Source of the DNA: Gemmataceae bacterium
Lineage (GTDB): Bacteria; Planctomycetota; Planctomycetia; Gemmatales; Gemmataceae
NCBI GenBank assembly: GCA_947490035.1
Contig: CANLGS010000105.1
Coordinates: 1 to 9,012 of the forward strand
Length of the DNA stretch: 9,012 nt
Direction of reading: 5' to 3'
Shown here: positions 1 to 6,395 of the stretch, one piece after another
Layout: each line of letters opens with the position of its first letter
How positions within the stretch are numbered: position 1 is the stretch's first letter
The notes under the pieces: model-generated
Seen by the model: only the letters and a program-made list of their open reading frames with translations
Databases searched by the model: none
Told to the model about the DNA's origin: nothing
Program-made: the position numbers and the translations under genes

Positions 1-251
1 AGTCCGGGGCACACACCTCAGTTCACAAACTCCTCCAACAAGCCAAGCAACAACACAAAGACCACCCTTCAACCCACCAGAGAAAATGAGTCGTGCAAAG
101 CAGTAGCCTGCGGCCCGTCGAGGGACAGCCAGGCGTGGCCGAGCGAGCAGCGGAAACCACCGGCCATACCGGAACCTCGGAGATCGGGCGCCACCGTGCA
201 ATTATCCCCGCGCCCGCGCCCGATTCAAGCAGAGGAACGTAACCAGTTCGT

Positions 252-317
252 GGTGAACCGCGACCGCAAGGGAGCGGGTGCTAAGGACCACCCGCTCCCT
301 TACGGTCGCGGTTCACC
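252..317. repeat. Long inverted repeat in the lpxA upstream region
   Basis: Two 29-nt arms (252-280 and 289-317) are reverse complements with one mismatch, at position 302, around an 8-nt loop (281-288). In RNA from the minus strand the mismatch would be a G-U pair; in plus-strand RNA it is C-A. The arm contains GAACCGCGACCGCAAGGG. No T-tract follows on the plus strand, so it is not a standard terminator. It lies 105 nt before the lpxA start codon. It is most likely a REP/MITE-like palindromic element, possibly transcribed in the lpxA leader. Confidence 0.9.
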
Positions 318-409
318 GCCGGGGGGTAGGTTCTGCACCCAAACTGCTCTGGTGCGACGGCGGGGAATGGCGTATTGGACGACCCCTGGAAAGCTGCGTT
401 CCGACGACC

Positions 410-414
410 AAGGA
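410..414 (+). promoter_or_regulatory. Ribosome binding site that fixes the lpxA start
   Basis: AAGGA at 410-414 lies 8 nt before ATG 423, a normal Shine-Dalgarno spacing. The same purines touch or overlap ATG 414, and the upstream in-frame TTG at 375 would add residues with no match to the family. This supports translation from 423. Confidence 0.6.
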
Positions 415-422
415 TGCCGCCA

Positions 423-1277
423 ATGACGCGCCCCGCGCTGCCATACGCTCACACCACGGCCCTTATCTCCGCCGACGCGAACCTGCCGGCCGACGTGAAG
501 GTCGGGCCGTTCTCGGTGATCGAAGGGCCGGTCACGCTCGGCCCCGGCTGCGTCGTCGGCCCGCACGCGCACCTGATCGGGCCGCTCACGGTCGGCGCCA
601 ACAACGATATCGGCACCGGCACCGTCCTCGGCGGCCCGCCACAGCACCTCGGCTACAAGGGCGAAGTCACCTGCGTCGAGATCGGCGACGGGAACACGTT
701 CCGCGAACACGTCACCGTTCACCGCGGGATGCCGGTCGGCGCCGGGCCGGGCACCGGCGTCACGCGCATCGGGCACCGCAACTTCTTCATGGCCGGAAGC
801 CACGTCGCGCACGACTGCGTCGTCGGCAACGAGGTCATCTTCGCGAACGCGGCGCTCATCGGCGGGCACGTCACCGTCGGCGACCGGGCGTTCATCAGCG
901 GCAACTCGGCCGTCCACCAGTTCTGCCGCGTCGGGCGGCTCGCGTTCCTCAGCGGCGCGTCCGCGTCGAGCAAGGACATCCCGCCGTTCTGGGTGATGCA
1001 GGACGTGAACTACGTGCGCGGGCTGAACCTCGTGGGCATGAAGCGGGCCGGCATCCCGCCGGCGGAGCGCATGGCGATCCGCAAGGCGTATCGCATCATC
1101 TACCTGACGCGACCGGCGCTGCCGCTTTCGGCGGCACTGCTCAGGATCGAAGCGGAGGTGGGCGAGTTCCCCGCGATTCAGGAGCTGGTCGAGTTCATCC
1201 GCACGTCGAAGCGCGGCATCTGCGGCGCGCACCGGCTGGCCGGCGACGGCGCCGACGACGCATCCGCCGCCGCGTGA
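423..1277 (+). CDS. lpxA: Acyl-ACP--UDP-N-acetylglucosamine O-acyltransferase (LpxA)
   Basis: Cytoplasmic enzyme that transfers an R-3-hydroxyacyl chain from ACP to the 3-OH of UDP-GlcNAc, the first step of lipid A synthesis; the family is a homotrimer. The 284-residue product (E. coli LpxA is 262) begins with left-handed beta-helix hexapeptide repeats (about residues 8-185) and ends with the LpxA helical domain (about 190-268, ending TSKRGICG) plus a short A/D/G-rich tail. Visible hallmarks are the VTVHRG motif (His100), the MAGSHVAHDC block with the catalytic base at His130 (E. coli His125) and His127 (His122), GGHV (His149), AVHQFC (His165), and Asn202 and Arg208 (E. coli Asn198, Arg204). 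Gly178 aligns with E. coli Gly173 of the acyl-chain ruler. The normally conserved PQDLKY loop reads PQHLGY here. The gene stands alone, without lpxD, fabZ or lpxB beside it. LpxD is excluded by the C-terminal domain and the HRG motif. Confidence 0.95.
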   Translation: MTRPALPYAHTTALISADANLPADVKVGPFSVIEGPVTLGPGCVVGPHAHLIGPLTVGANNDIGTGTVLGGPPQHLGYKGEVTCVEIGDGNTFREHVTVHRGMPVGAGPGTGVTRIGHRNFFMAGSHVAHDCVVGNEVIFANAALIGGHVTVGDRAFISGNSAVHQFCRVGRLAFLSGASASSKDIPPFWVMQDVNYVRGLNLVGMKRAGIPPAERMAIRKAYRIIYLTRPALPLSAALLRIEAEVGEFPAIQELVEFIRTSKRGICGAHRLAGDGADDASAAA

Positions 1278-1299
1278 CACCAATGTGAATCATGAAACA

Positions 1300-1427
1300 G
1301 CGGAGAAGAGGAGAGCCGCGGATGACGCAGACGAACGCAGATATGACCAAGAGAAATCTTCTTTGAAACAGCCTTCTGCCTTTTATCTGCGTCCGTCTGC
1401 GTCATCTGCGGCTCTTCTCTTCTCCGC
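1300..1427. repeat. Long inverted repeat, 44-nt arms, 3' of lpxA
   Basis: Arms 1300-1343 and 1384-1427 are reverse complements with 3 mismatches over 44 nt and enclose a 40-nt A/T-richer loop (1344-1383). The arm core reads GATGACGCAGACGAACGCAG on the left. Short open frames on both strands run through it but are products of the repeat. It begins 22 nt after the lpxA stop, so it could form a 3'-end hairpin on the lpxA mRNA, although no U-tract follows. I recall similar GACGCAGACG palindromes as widespread in planctomycete genomes; that is memory, not a search. Confidence 0.9.
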
Positions 1428-1504
1428 TCTGGGGCGATCGATAGTTGGGCGAACCTGGAGCGTTCGCTACAGGGTGAATGACAATCGCTCACACCACAAC
1501 TCGC

Positions 1505-1521
1505 CCCGCTTGCGAAGCGGG
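1505..1521. repeat. Small palindromic hairpin CCCGCTT-GCG-AAGCGGG
   Basis: Perfect 7-bp stem with a 3-nt loop. Its core GCTTGCGAAGC recurs in the opposite orientation at 8991-9001 inside another palindrome at the right edge of the window. This suggests a short dispersed repeat family, but chance cannot be excluded for 11 nt of GC-rich palindrome. Confidence 0.5.
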
Positions 1522-1524
1522 CAC

Positions 1525-1552
1525 TTGACTCCGGCGCCAACCACGTCAGAAT
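1525..1552 (+). promoter_or_regulatory. Possible sigma-70-type promoter for the TPR-like gene
   Basis: TTGACT (1525-1530) matches five of six -35 positions. After a 16-nt gap, CAGAAT (1547-1552) matches four of six -10 positions. It would give a leader of about 80 nt before ATG 1641. Planctomycete promoter consensus is poorly known and this was found by eye, so it is only a candidate. Confidence 0.25.
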
Positions 1553-1640
1553 TCACGTCAGGGAACTAAACCGGGCGCTCGGGCGTCCGAACCGGTAGGT
1601 TCACGTCGTCGCATTCGCACCTGGCGAACTGGGAGCCGTC

Positions 1641-4600
1641 ATGTCGTTCCGCGTTTACACCTTCACCTGGCCGAGTGTCGTCGCGCTGTTGGCACTGTCC
1701 GCCGGGCCGGTCGCGGCCCAGCCGCCGTCGCCGCTCGAACTGGTCCGCGGGCTGCGCGAGAACGGGCAGGTCGATCTCGCGATGGAGTACCTCAAGGACG
1801 TCGAGAGCAAGCTGACCTCGCCCGATGACAAGGCGGCGCTCCTGCTGGAGCGCGCCAAGTGTTTGCTTGATGCGAGCGAAGACGAGCCGGACGAGGGCAC
1901 GCGGCTGGGCATGATCGCCGAGGCGAAGGAGGGGCTGAACGCGTTCGTGTCCACCTACCCGAACCACCCGCGCGCGATCGAGGGGCTGCTGACCACCGCC
2001 AAACTCATGTCGCTCGACGCGAAGGAACTCCTGAGCCGGGCGCGGAAGATGGACGTCCCGCCGCTGGGCGACCCGGAGCGGCCGCCGCTGGCGGAGAAGC
2101 AGTTCGCCGAGGCGAAGAAGGCCCAGCCGCGGTTCCTGGGCGCCTCCAAGCTGTTCACCGAGGCGTCCGAGAAGTTGCGAGTCAAACTCGAAGACAAGAC
2201 ACTCCCGTTCGCCGTGCGGCGGAACCTGGAGCGCGAGGCGTTCGAGGCCGAACTCGCCAGCGGCATCAACCAGTTCAGCATCGCCGAGACGTTCATGCCT
2301 GACGACGTGGTGAGCGGGGCCGACAAGGAGCTGCGGAACAAGTTCCTCGAGAAGGCGAAGGAGGTGTTCCTCAAACTGGGCAAGGGGCCGTCCACGAGCC
2401 GGGCCGCGTGGGTCGCCCGCGCGTGGGTCGCGGAGGTCACCTACGAGCAGAACGACTTCCCGGCCGCCGCCGCCGAGGTCGCACTCGTCCTGCGGTCCAC
2501 CATGCTGGAGGCCGAGGACGGCAAGCGGCTGGCCCGGTTCTTCCAGCTGCGCCGCAACGCCCGCGCCGCGCTCGGCGCGAACGACAAGAAGAAGATCGAC
2601 GACAGCGTCAAGGAGATGCGCGGCTGGCTGAACCTGTTCGGGAACGCGCGCAAGCCGACGCCCGAGGTGTTCGCGGTCCGCTACTTCCTGGCCCGCACCC
2701 TTCAGTACCAGGCCGACGTGTCCACCATCAACCCGAAAGAGCCGGCCAAGCCCCTCGCGCTCAGCGCGGACGCGCGGAAGTGGCTGGAGGATGCGGAGAA
2801 GCTCTACCGCGAGCTGGCCCAGTCGGACCACGAGTACACCCTCCGCGCGTCCCGCAACCGCATGACCGTCGTGCGCAAGCTGCTCGGCGACGCCGACCAG
2901 AACCCGCTCGCCTACGCGACGTTCGAGAAGGCGCAGATGGCGTCGCTCATCCAACTGGGCAAGCTGTTCGCGGCCGAGTCGAAGGAGGCCAAACTCGCCG
3001 CCGCCGAGAAGCCGGAGGAGGCGAAGATCGCCGAGGCGAAGGCCGAGATCAAGGTCGCCCGGCAGCGGGTCATCGGCCTGCTGGAGCGCGCCCGCGAACT
3101 GGCGACCCCGCAAGACCACGCCCCCGACGTGATCGACGTGCAACTGCGGCTCATCTACTTCTACCAGCAGAACGAGCAGTTCTACCAGGCCGCGGTGCTC
3201 GGCGAGTTCGTGTCGCGCACGATCAAGAGCACCGGCGGCAAGGCGGCCATCGCCGGGCTGCTCGGCGTCAACGGGTACGTCTCCGCGAGCCGGGCGATCA
3301 AGGGCGACGACCCCGAGGCGGCCCGCGCCGCCCGCCAAGCCGACCGCGAACGGGCCGCCACGCTGGCCCGGTTCCTCGACGACAAGTACCCCAACGACAA
3401 CGCCACCGACTCGGCCCGCCACCGGCTCGCCAGCATGCTCGTCGAGGACAAGATGTTCCTGGAGGCGTTCAACGTGCTGGTGAAACTGCGCCCGAGCTAC
3501 GCGCAGCTCACCAACGCGCGGCTCCTCCAGGGGTACGTCGTGGCGCAACTCGTCACCCCGCTCGACTCGCCGTTGTCCAAGGAAGACAAGGCGCGACTGT
3601 TCCGCCGGGCCACGAGCGACCTGGCGAAGGTGCCCAAGCCGGTGAGCGTCGCGTCGGCGGATGAGGTTCGCAGCTACCTGTCGGCGCGGTGCCGGCTGGC
3701 GTCCATGATGTTCGCGCAGGATCGCGCCGACATGGAGACCGAACGCGTCAACCTCGGGTTCAACCAGGCGCTGCACCTGTCCGGCCTGATTGTCGCCGAG
3801 GTGTCCGAATTCGAGTCCATGCTGATCGACCCGAAGGCGCCCGTCAAGAAGCTCAACATGGACGGCATGGAGATGCACTTCCTGGCGCTGGACGCCTACA
3901 CCCGCGCCCTCTACCTCCGCGCCCGCGCGATGACCAACAACGGCCAGTTCGACGGCGCGCTGGAACTGATCCAACCCACCCTCGAGCAGGTGAGCGCGGG
4001 CGGTCCGCTCATTACCGCGGAGTTGCGCGAGTGGGCCGCCGGCGGCGCCGCCGGCGACGCCGAGTCCGTGCAGAAGGCCAAGATTGCCGGCCTCGCCGCC
4101 AATATCGACAAGGGCCGCGTGGATGTGATCCTGGCCGGGTTCCGCGTCCAGGTGCGCCAGGGCAAGTCGGCCGAGGCCTCGAAACTGCTCGACCTCATGG
4201 TCAAGGCCGGCGGCACCATTGACGACAGCCTGCCGCTGCTCGAACCGGTCGGCCGCGAACTGGCCGCGCTCATGGTGGCCCGCGAGAAGGAGGGCAAGGC
4301 CGCCGAAGCCAAGAACCTCGGCGTCGGACTCGGCATCCTGCTCGACAAAATCCGCAGCGTGAAGACGCTGTCCGTGCCGTCGCTGCTGTTCATCGCCCAG
4401 ACGCTCCAGTCGATTGGCAAGAACGCCGAGGCGATCGAAACCGCCAAGAAGGTGCCGGCGCCCACCTACCCGGACTGGGACAAAAAGAAGACGGACGAGT
4501 TCCCGGAGGCCGATCGCGGCAAACTGCTGAACCAGATTCGCGACCACGCGCTGGCGCAGTACGTCATCGCGAAGGCTCAGATCGAGTTGAAGCAGTTTGC

Positions 4601-5219
4601 CGAAGCCGAGAAGCTGCTCAAGAGCATCGTCGGCGAACCGATGAAGCCCGGTTGGGGTTCGGGCCGGTTGTACTTCCGGCAGGCGATGGCGCACCTGTAC
4701 GAGGCGAAGGGCGCGGCCGAGGTGGACCCGAAGAAGGCCAAACTCGATTGGGGCGCCGCCCTCCAAGAGTGGGGCGTGCTGTTCGGGATGTACCGCAACA
4801 AGATCACCACGCTGCCGCAGGTGCCGAAGGAAATGACCGCCGAGCAGATGAATAAGATCGCGGCGAAACTTCACCAGCTCGCGGGGCCGGTAGACTGGTT
4901 CCACTCCAGCGCGGAGCAACTCACGCAAGTGTCCGCCGCTCGCAACTCGTTCGCCGACGCTTTCTTCGAGGTGCAGCGCGTCAGCGTGGCCGCGAACCAG
5001 CAACTGCTCAAGGGGCAAACGCCGGACAAAATCCAACTGACCTACGACAAGGTGGGCAAGCAGATCGCGGACATCGAGAAGCAGATCCCGGCCGCCGATT
5101 GGGATCCGGTCGTCCAGAACCGGTACCACGAGTTGCTGAAGGCCAACCCGCCGCTGCTGGCGGTATACAAGACCAACGGCGGCAAGTTGTTCGTGGAGAA
5201 GATGGCCCCGCGGCCGTAA
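1641..5219 (+). CDS. Exported TPR-like alpha-solenoid protein of unknown function (1192 aa)
   Basis: I do not recognise a named family. Residues 1-26 form a signal peptide (hydrophobic stretch about 11-22, cleavage after VAA before Gln27), so the protein is probably periplasmic or outer-membrane associated. The rest is almost entirely helical, with TPR-like helix pairs at about 261-286, 505-528, 576-623, 755-786, 834-858, 913-944 and 972-1005; the last (YVIAKAQIELKQFAEAEKLL) is the clearest. A K/E/A-rich helix lies near 443-475. No enzyme motif, second membrane segment or lipobox is seen. TPR arrays normally bind other proteins, so a scaffold role is inferred. ATG 1641 follows GGGAG with 5 nt spacing. 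The frame contains no TTA, CTA or TCA codon from 1641 to 5129, typical of the genuine genes here. An inverted repeat abuts the stop codon, and two exported STN-domain genes follow on the same strand. Confidence 0.9.
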   Translation: MSFRVYTFTWPSVVALLALSAGPVAAQPPSPLELVRGLRENGQVDLAMEYLKDVESKLTSPDDKAALLLERAKCLLDASEDEPDEGTRLGMIAEAKEGLNAFVSTYPNHPRAIEGLLTTAKLMSLDAKELLSRARKMDVPPLGDPERPPLAEKQFAEAKKAQPRFLGASKLFTEASEKLRVKLEDKTLPFAVRRNLEREAFEAELASGINQFSIAETFMPDDVVSGADKELRNKFLEKAKEVFLKLGKGPSTSRAAWVARAWVAEVTYEQNDFPAAAAEVALVLRSTMLEAEDGKRLARFFQLRRNARAALGANDKKKIDDSVKEMRGWLNLFGNARKPTPEVFAVRYFLARTLQYQADVSTINPKEPAKPLALSADARKWLEDAEKLYRELAQSDHEYTLRASRNRMTVVRKLLGDADQNPLAYATFEKAQMASLIQLGKLFAAESKEAKLAAAEKPEEAKIAEAKAEIKVARQRVIGLLERARELATPQDHAPDVIDVQLRLIYFYQQNEQFYQAAVLGEFVSRTIKSTGGKAAIAGLLGVNGYVSASRAIKGDDPEAARAARQADRERAATLARFLDDKYPNDNATDSARHRLASMLVEDKMFLEAFNVLVKLRPSYAQLTNARLLQGYVVAQLVTPLDSPLSKEDKARLFRRATSDLAKVPKPVSVASADEVRSYLSARCRLASMMFAQDRADMETERVNLGFNQALHLSGLIVAEVSEFESMLIDPKAPVKKLNMDGMEMHFLALDAYTRALYLRARAMTNNGQFDGALELIQPTLEQVSAGGPLITAELREWAAGGAAGDAESVQKAKIAGLAANIDKGRVDVILAGFRVQVRQGKSAEASKLLDLMVKAGGTIDDSLPLLEPVGRELAALMVAREKEGKAAEAKNLGVGLGILLDKIRSVKTLSVPSLLFIAQTLQSIGKNAEAIETAKKVPAPTYPDWDKKKTDEFPEADRGKLLNQIRDHALAQYVIAKAQIELKQFAEAEKLLKSIVGEPMKPGWGSGRLYFRQAMAHLYEAKGAAEVDPKKAKLDWGAALQEWGVLFGMYRNKITTLPQVPKEMTAEQMNKIAAKLHQLAGPVDWFHSSAEQLTQVSAARNSFADAFFEVQRVSVAANQQLLKGQTPDKIQLTYDKVGKQIADIEKQIPAADWDPVVQNRYHELLKANPPLLAVYKTNGGKLFVEKMAPRP

Positions 5220-5318
5220 GTGACGAAGGCGAGCGGGGGGCGTAAGCCCCCTGATGTTTCGCAGCGTCGTTCGCTGTGCGAAGCATCAGGGGGCTTACGC
5301 CCCCCACTCGCCTTTCAC
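5220..5318. repeat. Nested inverted repeat directly after the TPR-like gene
   Basis: The core arms, 5226-5266 and 5272-5314, are reverse complements with two mismatches and a 2-nt indel around a 5-nt loop (5267-5271). Weaker pairing (GTGA with TCAC) extends it to 5220 and 5318, directly against the TAA at 5217-5219. Each arm holds its own hairpin: GGGGGC-GTAA-GCCCCC at 5236-5251, and GGGGGC-TTAC-GCCCCC at 5289-5304. In plus-strand RNA the left loop would be GUAA, a GNRA-type tetraloop. No U-tract follows. It is probably a mobile palindromic element that may act as an mRNA 3' stability structure. Confidence 0.9.
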
Positions 5319-5378
5319 GCAACGGCGCCAACGGCGACCACTTCCTTTACGTTAGAGGTGCGGATCGCATCACGTCTC

Positions 5379-5383
5379 AGAGG
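5379..5383 (+). promoter_or_regulatory. Ribosome binding site that fixes the first STN gene start
   Basis: AGAGG lies 7 nt before ATG 5391. The frame is open upstream to GTG 5220, but that part is the inverted repeat and contains two TTA and two TCA codons, which the genuine genes avoid. The signal peptide also begins at 5391. Confidence 0.65.
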
Positions 5384-5390
5384 CTTCCCC

Positions 5391-6215
5391 ATGTTCAGGC
5401 TCGCGTGGCTCGTGGCCGTGTGCGGGTTGGCGTTGACCGCCGCACCCGTCTTCGCCGATGATCCCAAACCCGCGAAGAAGGCGGACCCGACGGAACGGCT
5501 GCTCTCGGTCCTCACGGACATCGAAGTCGATTTCGGCGACAAGGATCTGAACGGGACTCCGCTGTTTGAACTGCTTCAGGTACTCTCCAAGAAGTACACC
5601 CCGACGTTCGTCATCAACGAGGAGAGTTTCAGACAGGGCGGCGTCGAGAACATCAAAGAGGCAAAGCCCAAACTCGCGGCCACGCAGTTGCGCGGTGTGA
5701 CCATGCACCAGTTTCTGACAGTAACGCTGGAAAGCATGGGCGCAACGTACCTCGTGAAGAACGGGGGAATCGAAATCGTTACGGTGGCACACGCCGCGAA
5801 GGTGACGAAGTCGGCCACCAACGCGGGCAGCGGCGGTCCGGACGGCGATAGCGGCGTCTCGCGACTGAAAGAACCGCTGGTGTCGGCGGTCGTCAAGGAG
5901 AAGCCGCTTAACGAGGCGGTTGCGAAGATCGCGGAGATGTACGACCTGACGGTGATCGTCGCGCCGCAGGCCGGCGACGCCAAGACCGGGTTCGTCACGG
6001 CCCGGTTGCTCAACGTGCCGGCCGACAAAGCGATCGAACTGCTCGCGATCCAGTGCGACCTGCGCGTCGTGCGGAAAGGCAACGCCTTCTTGATTACGAG
6101 CAAGGATCAGGCGAACGAGATGTTCAACGAGAAGCTGGACAAGGAGCGGCAGAAGATCGAAGTGGAGAAGTTGCGGGAAGCCCCGGCCAAGCCGCCGGCC
6201 CCGCCCGCGCCGTGA
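5391..6215 (+). CDS. Exported protein with two STN/secretin-N-like domains (274 aa)
   Basis: The function is unknown. Residues 1-22 are a signal peptide (cleavage after VFA, before DDPKPAKK). Two repeats of an STN-like fold follow, about 44-132 and 161-237. Each starts with a hydrophobic strand, then a helix (PLFELLQVLSKKY; PLNEAVAKIAEMYDL), a V/I-rich strand, a second helix (MHQFLTVTLESMG; PADKAIELLAIQCDL) and an 'x-G-x-x-I' final strand. They are joined by a G/S/D-rich linker (about 143-158). The end is a charged helix (238-264) and a short proline tail. STN domains are known from secretins and TonB receptors as periplasmic interaction domains; here no beta-barrel follows, so this is not itself a secretin. 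It lies between the TPR-like gene and a paralogous gene on the same strand, suggesting a shared envelope role. The domain assignment is by pattern and moderately sure. Confidence 0.82.
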   Translation: MFRLAWLVAVCGLALTAAPVFADDPKPAKKADPTERLLSVLTDIEVDFGDKDLNGTPLFELLQVLSKKYTPTFVINEESFRQGGVENIKEAKPKLAATQLRGVTMHQFLTVTLESMGATYLVKNGGIEIVTVAHAAKVTKSATNAGSGGPDGDSGVSRLKEPLVSAVVKEKPLNEAVAKIAEMYDLTVIVAPQAGDAKTGFVTARLLNVPADKAIELLAIQCDLRVVRKGNAFLITSKDQANEMFNEKLDKERQKIEVEKLREAPAKPPAPPAP

Positions 6216-6224
6216 GTGGCCTGT

Positions 6225-6295
6225 TCTTGTGGCACAGACATTCCTGTCTGTGCTCCGGCCCGACGGACACAGACAGGAATGTCTGTGCCACAAGA
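6225..6295. repeat. Nested inverted repeat between the two STN genes
   Basis: Perfect 28-nt arms (6225-6252 and 6268-6295) surround a 15-nt loop. Each arm is itself a hairpin: CACAGACA-TTCC-TGTCTGTG in the left arm and its complement in the right. The element begins 9 nt after the upstream stop codon. It shares the TTGTGGCACAG start and nested design with the repeat at 7389-7449. No T-tract follows. It is most likely a dispersed palindromic element of the host genome. Confidence 0.93.
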
Positions 6296-6383
6296 GGGAA
6301 CCAATCCCGGTCGCGGTTGGCGTCGTCTGGTAGGATGCGTGTGTTCGTTCCGGCCCCGGTACGCCCGCGGCCGTCACATCTGT

Positions 6384-6387
6384 GGAG
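6384..6387 (+). promoter_or_regulatory. Ribosome binding site that fixes the second STN gene start
   Basis: GGAG lies 8 nt before ATG 6396. The frame is open back to GTG 6216, but that stretch crosses the inverted repeat and carries a TTA codon just before the ATG. The signal peptide starts at 6396. Confidence 0.6.
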
Positions 6388-6395
6388 CCGTGTTA

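Larger units (their letters stand above)
1..422. other. Intergenic region upstream of lpxA, no gene seen
   Basis: I find no convincing coding sequence here. Short open frames exist, but they lack a supported ribosome site or run into the inverted repeat at 252-317. No tRNA-like cloverleaf and no clear sigma-70 promoter were found by eye. The first ~190 nt (A/C-rich at the far left) hold nothing I can identify. The gene upstream of the window edge cannot be seen. The region presumably contains the lpxA promoter and leader. Confidence 0.6.
1428..1640. other. Spacer upstream of the TPR-like gene
   Basis: No gene is seen. It contains a small hairpin at 1449-1467 (GCGAAC/GTTCGC, 7-nt loop), a 7-bp hairpin at 1505-1521, a possible promoter at 1525-1552 and the ribosome site GGGAG (1631-1635) of the next gene. 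A plus-strand CTA at 1566-1568 is of a codon type absent from the neighbouring genes, in agreement with this being non-coding. Confidence 0.6.

Noticed and set aside
375..422. TTG 375 or ATG 414 as lpxA start
   Set aside because: The extra residues do not match the family N-terminus, and AAGGA is spaced properly only for ATG 423.
196..426. Short plus-strand frame in the lpxA upstream region
   Set aside because: It spans the 252-317 inverted repeat and has no supported start or recognisable product.
300..1283. Long minus-strand frame opposite lpxA
   Set aside because: Same register artefact; the plus strand gives a full, recognisable LpxA.
1285..1569. Short plus-strand frame after lpxA
   Set aside because: It is mostly the 1300-1427 inverted repeat read as protein; no ribosome site or domain.
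1566..5129. A 1187-codon open frame on the minus strand opposite the TPR-like gene
   Set aside because: It is in exact codon register with the plus gene, so its stops would need plus-strand TTA, CTA or TCA codons, which GC-rich genes avoid. Its product is an R/L/G/H-rich sequence without domains or signal peptide.
5220..5390. Upstream GTG start for the first STN gene
   Set aside because: The extension is encoded by the inverted repeat, contains TTA and TCA codons, and would bury the signal peptide 57 residues inside the protein.
5370..6377. Minus-strand frame opposite the first STN gene
   Set aside because: Same register artefact. It ends exactly at a plus-strand TCA just before the real gene and includes the inverted repeat.
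6216..6395. Upstream GTG start for the second STN gene
   Set aside because: The extension passes through the palindrome and would place the signal peptide 60 residues in; GGAG at 6384-6387 supports 6396.
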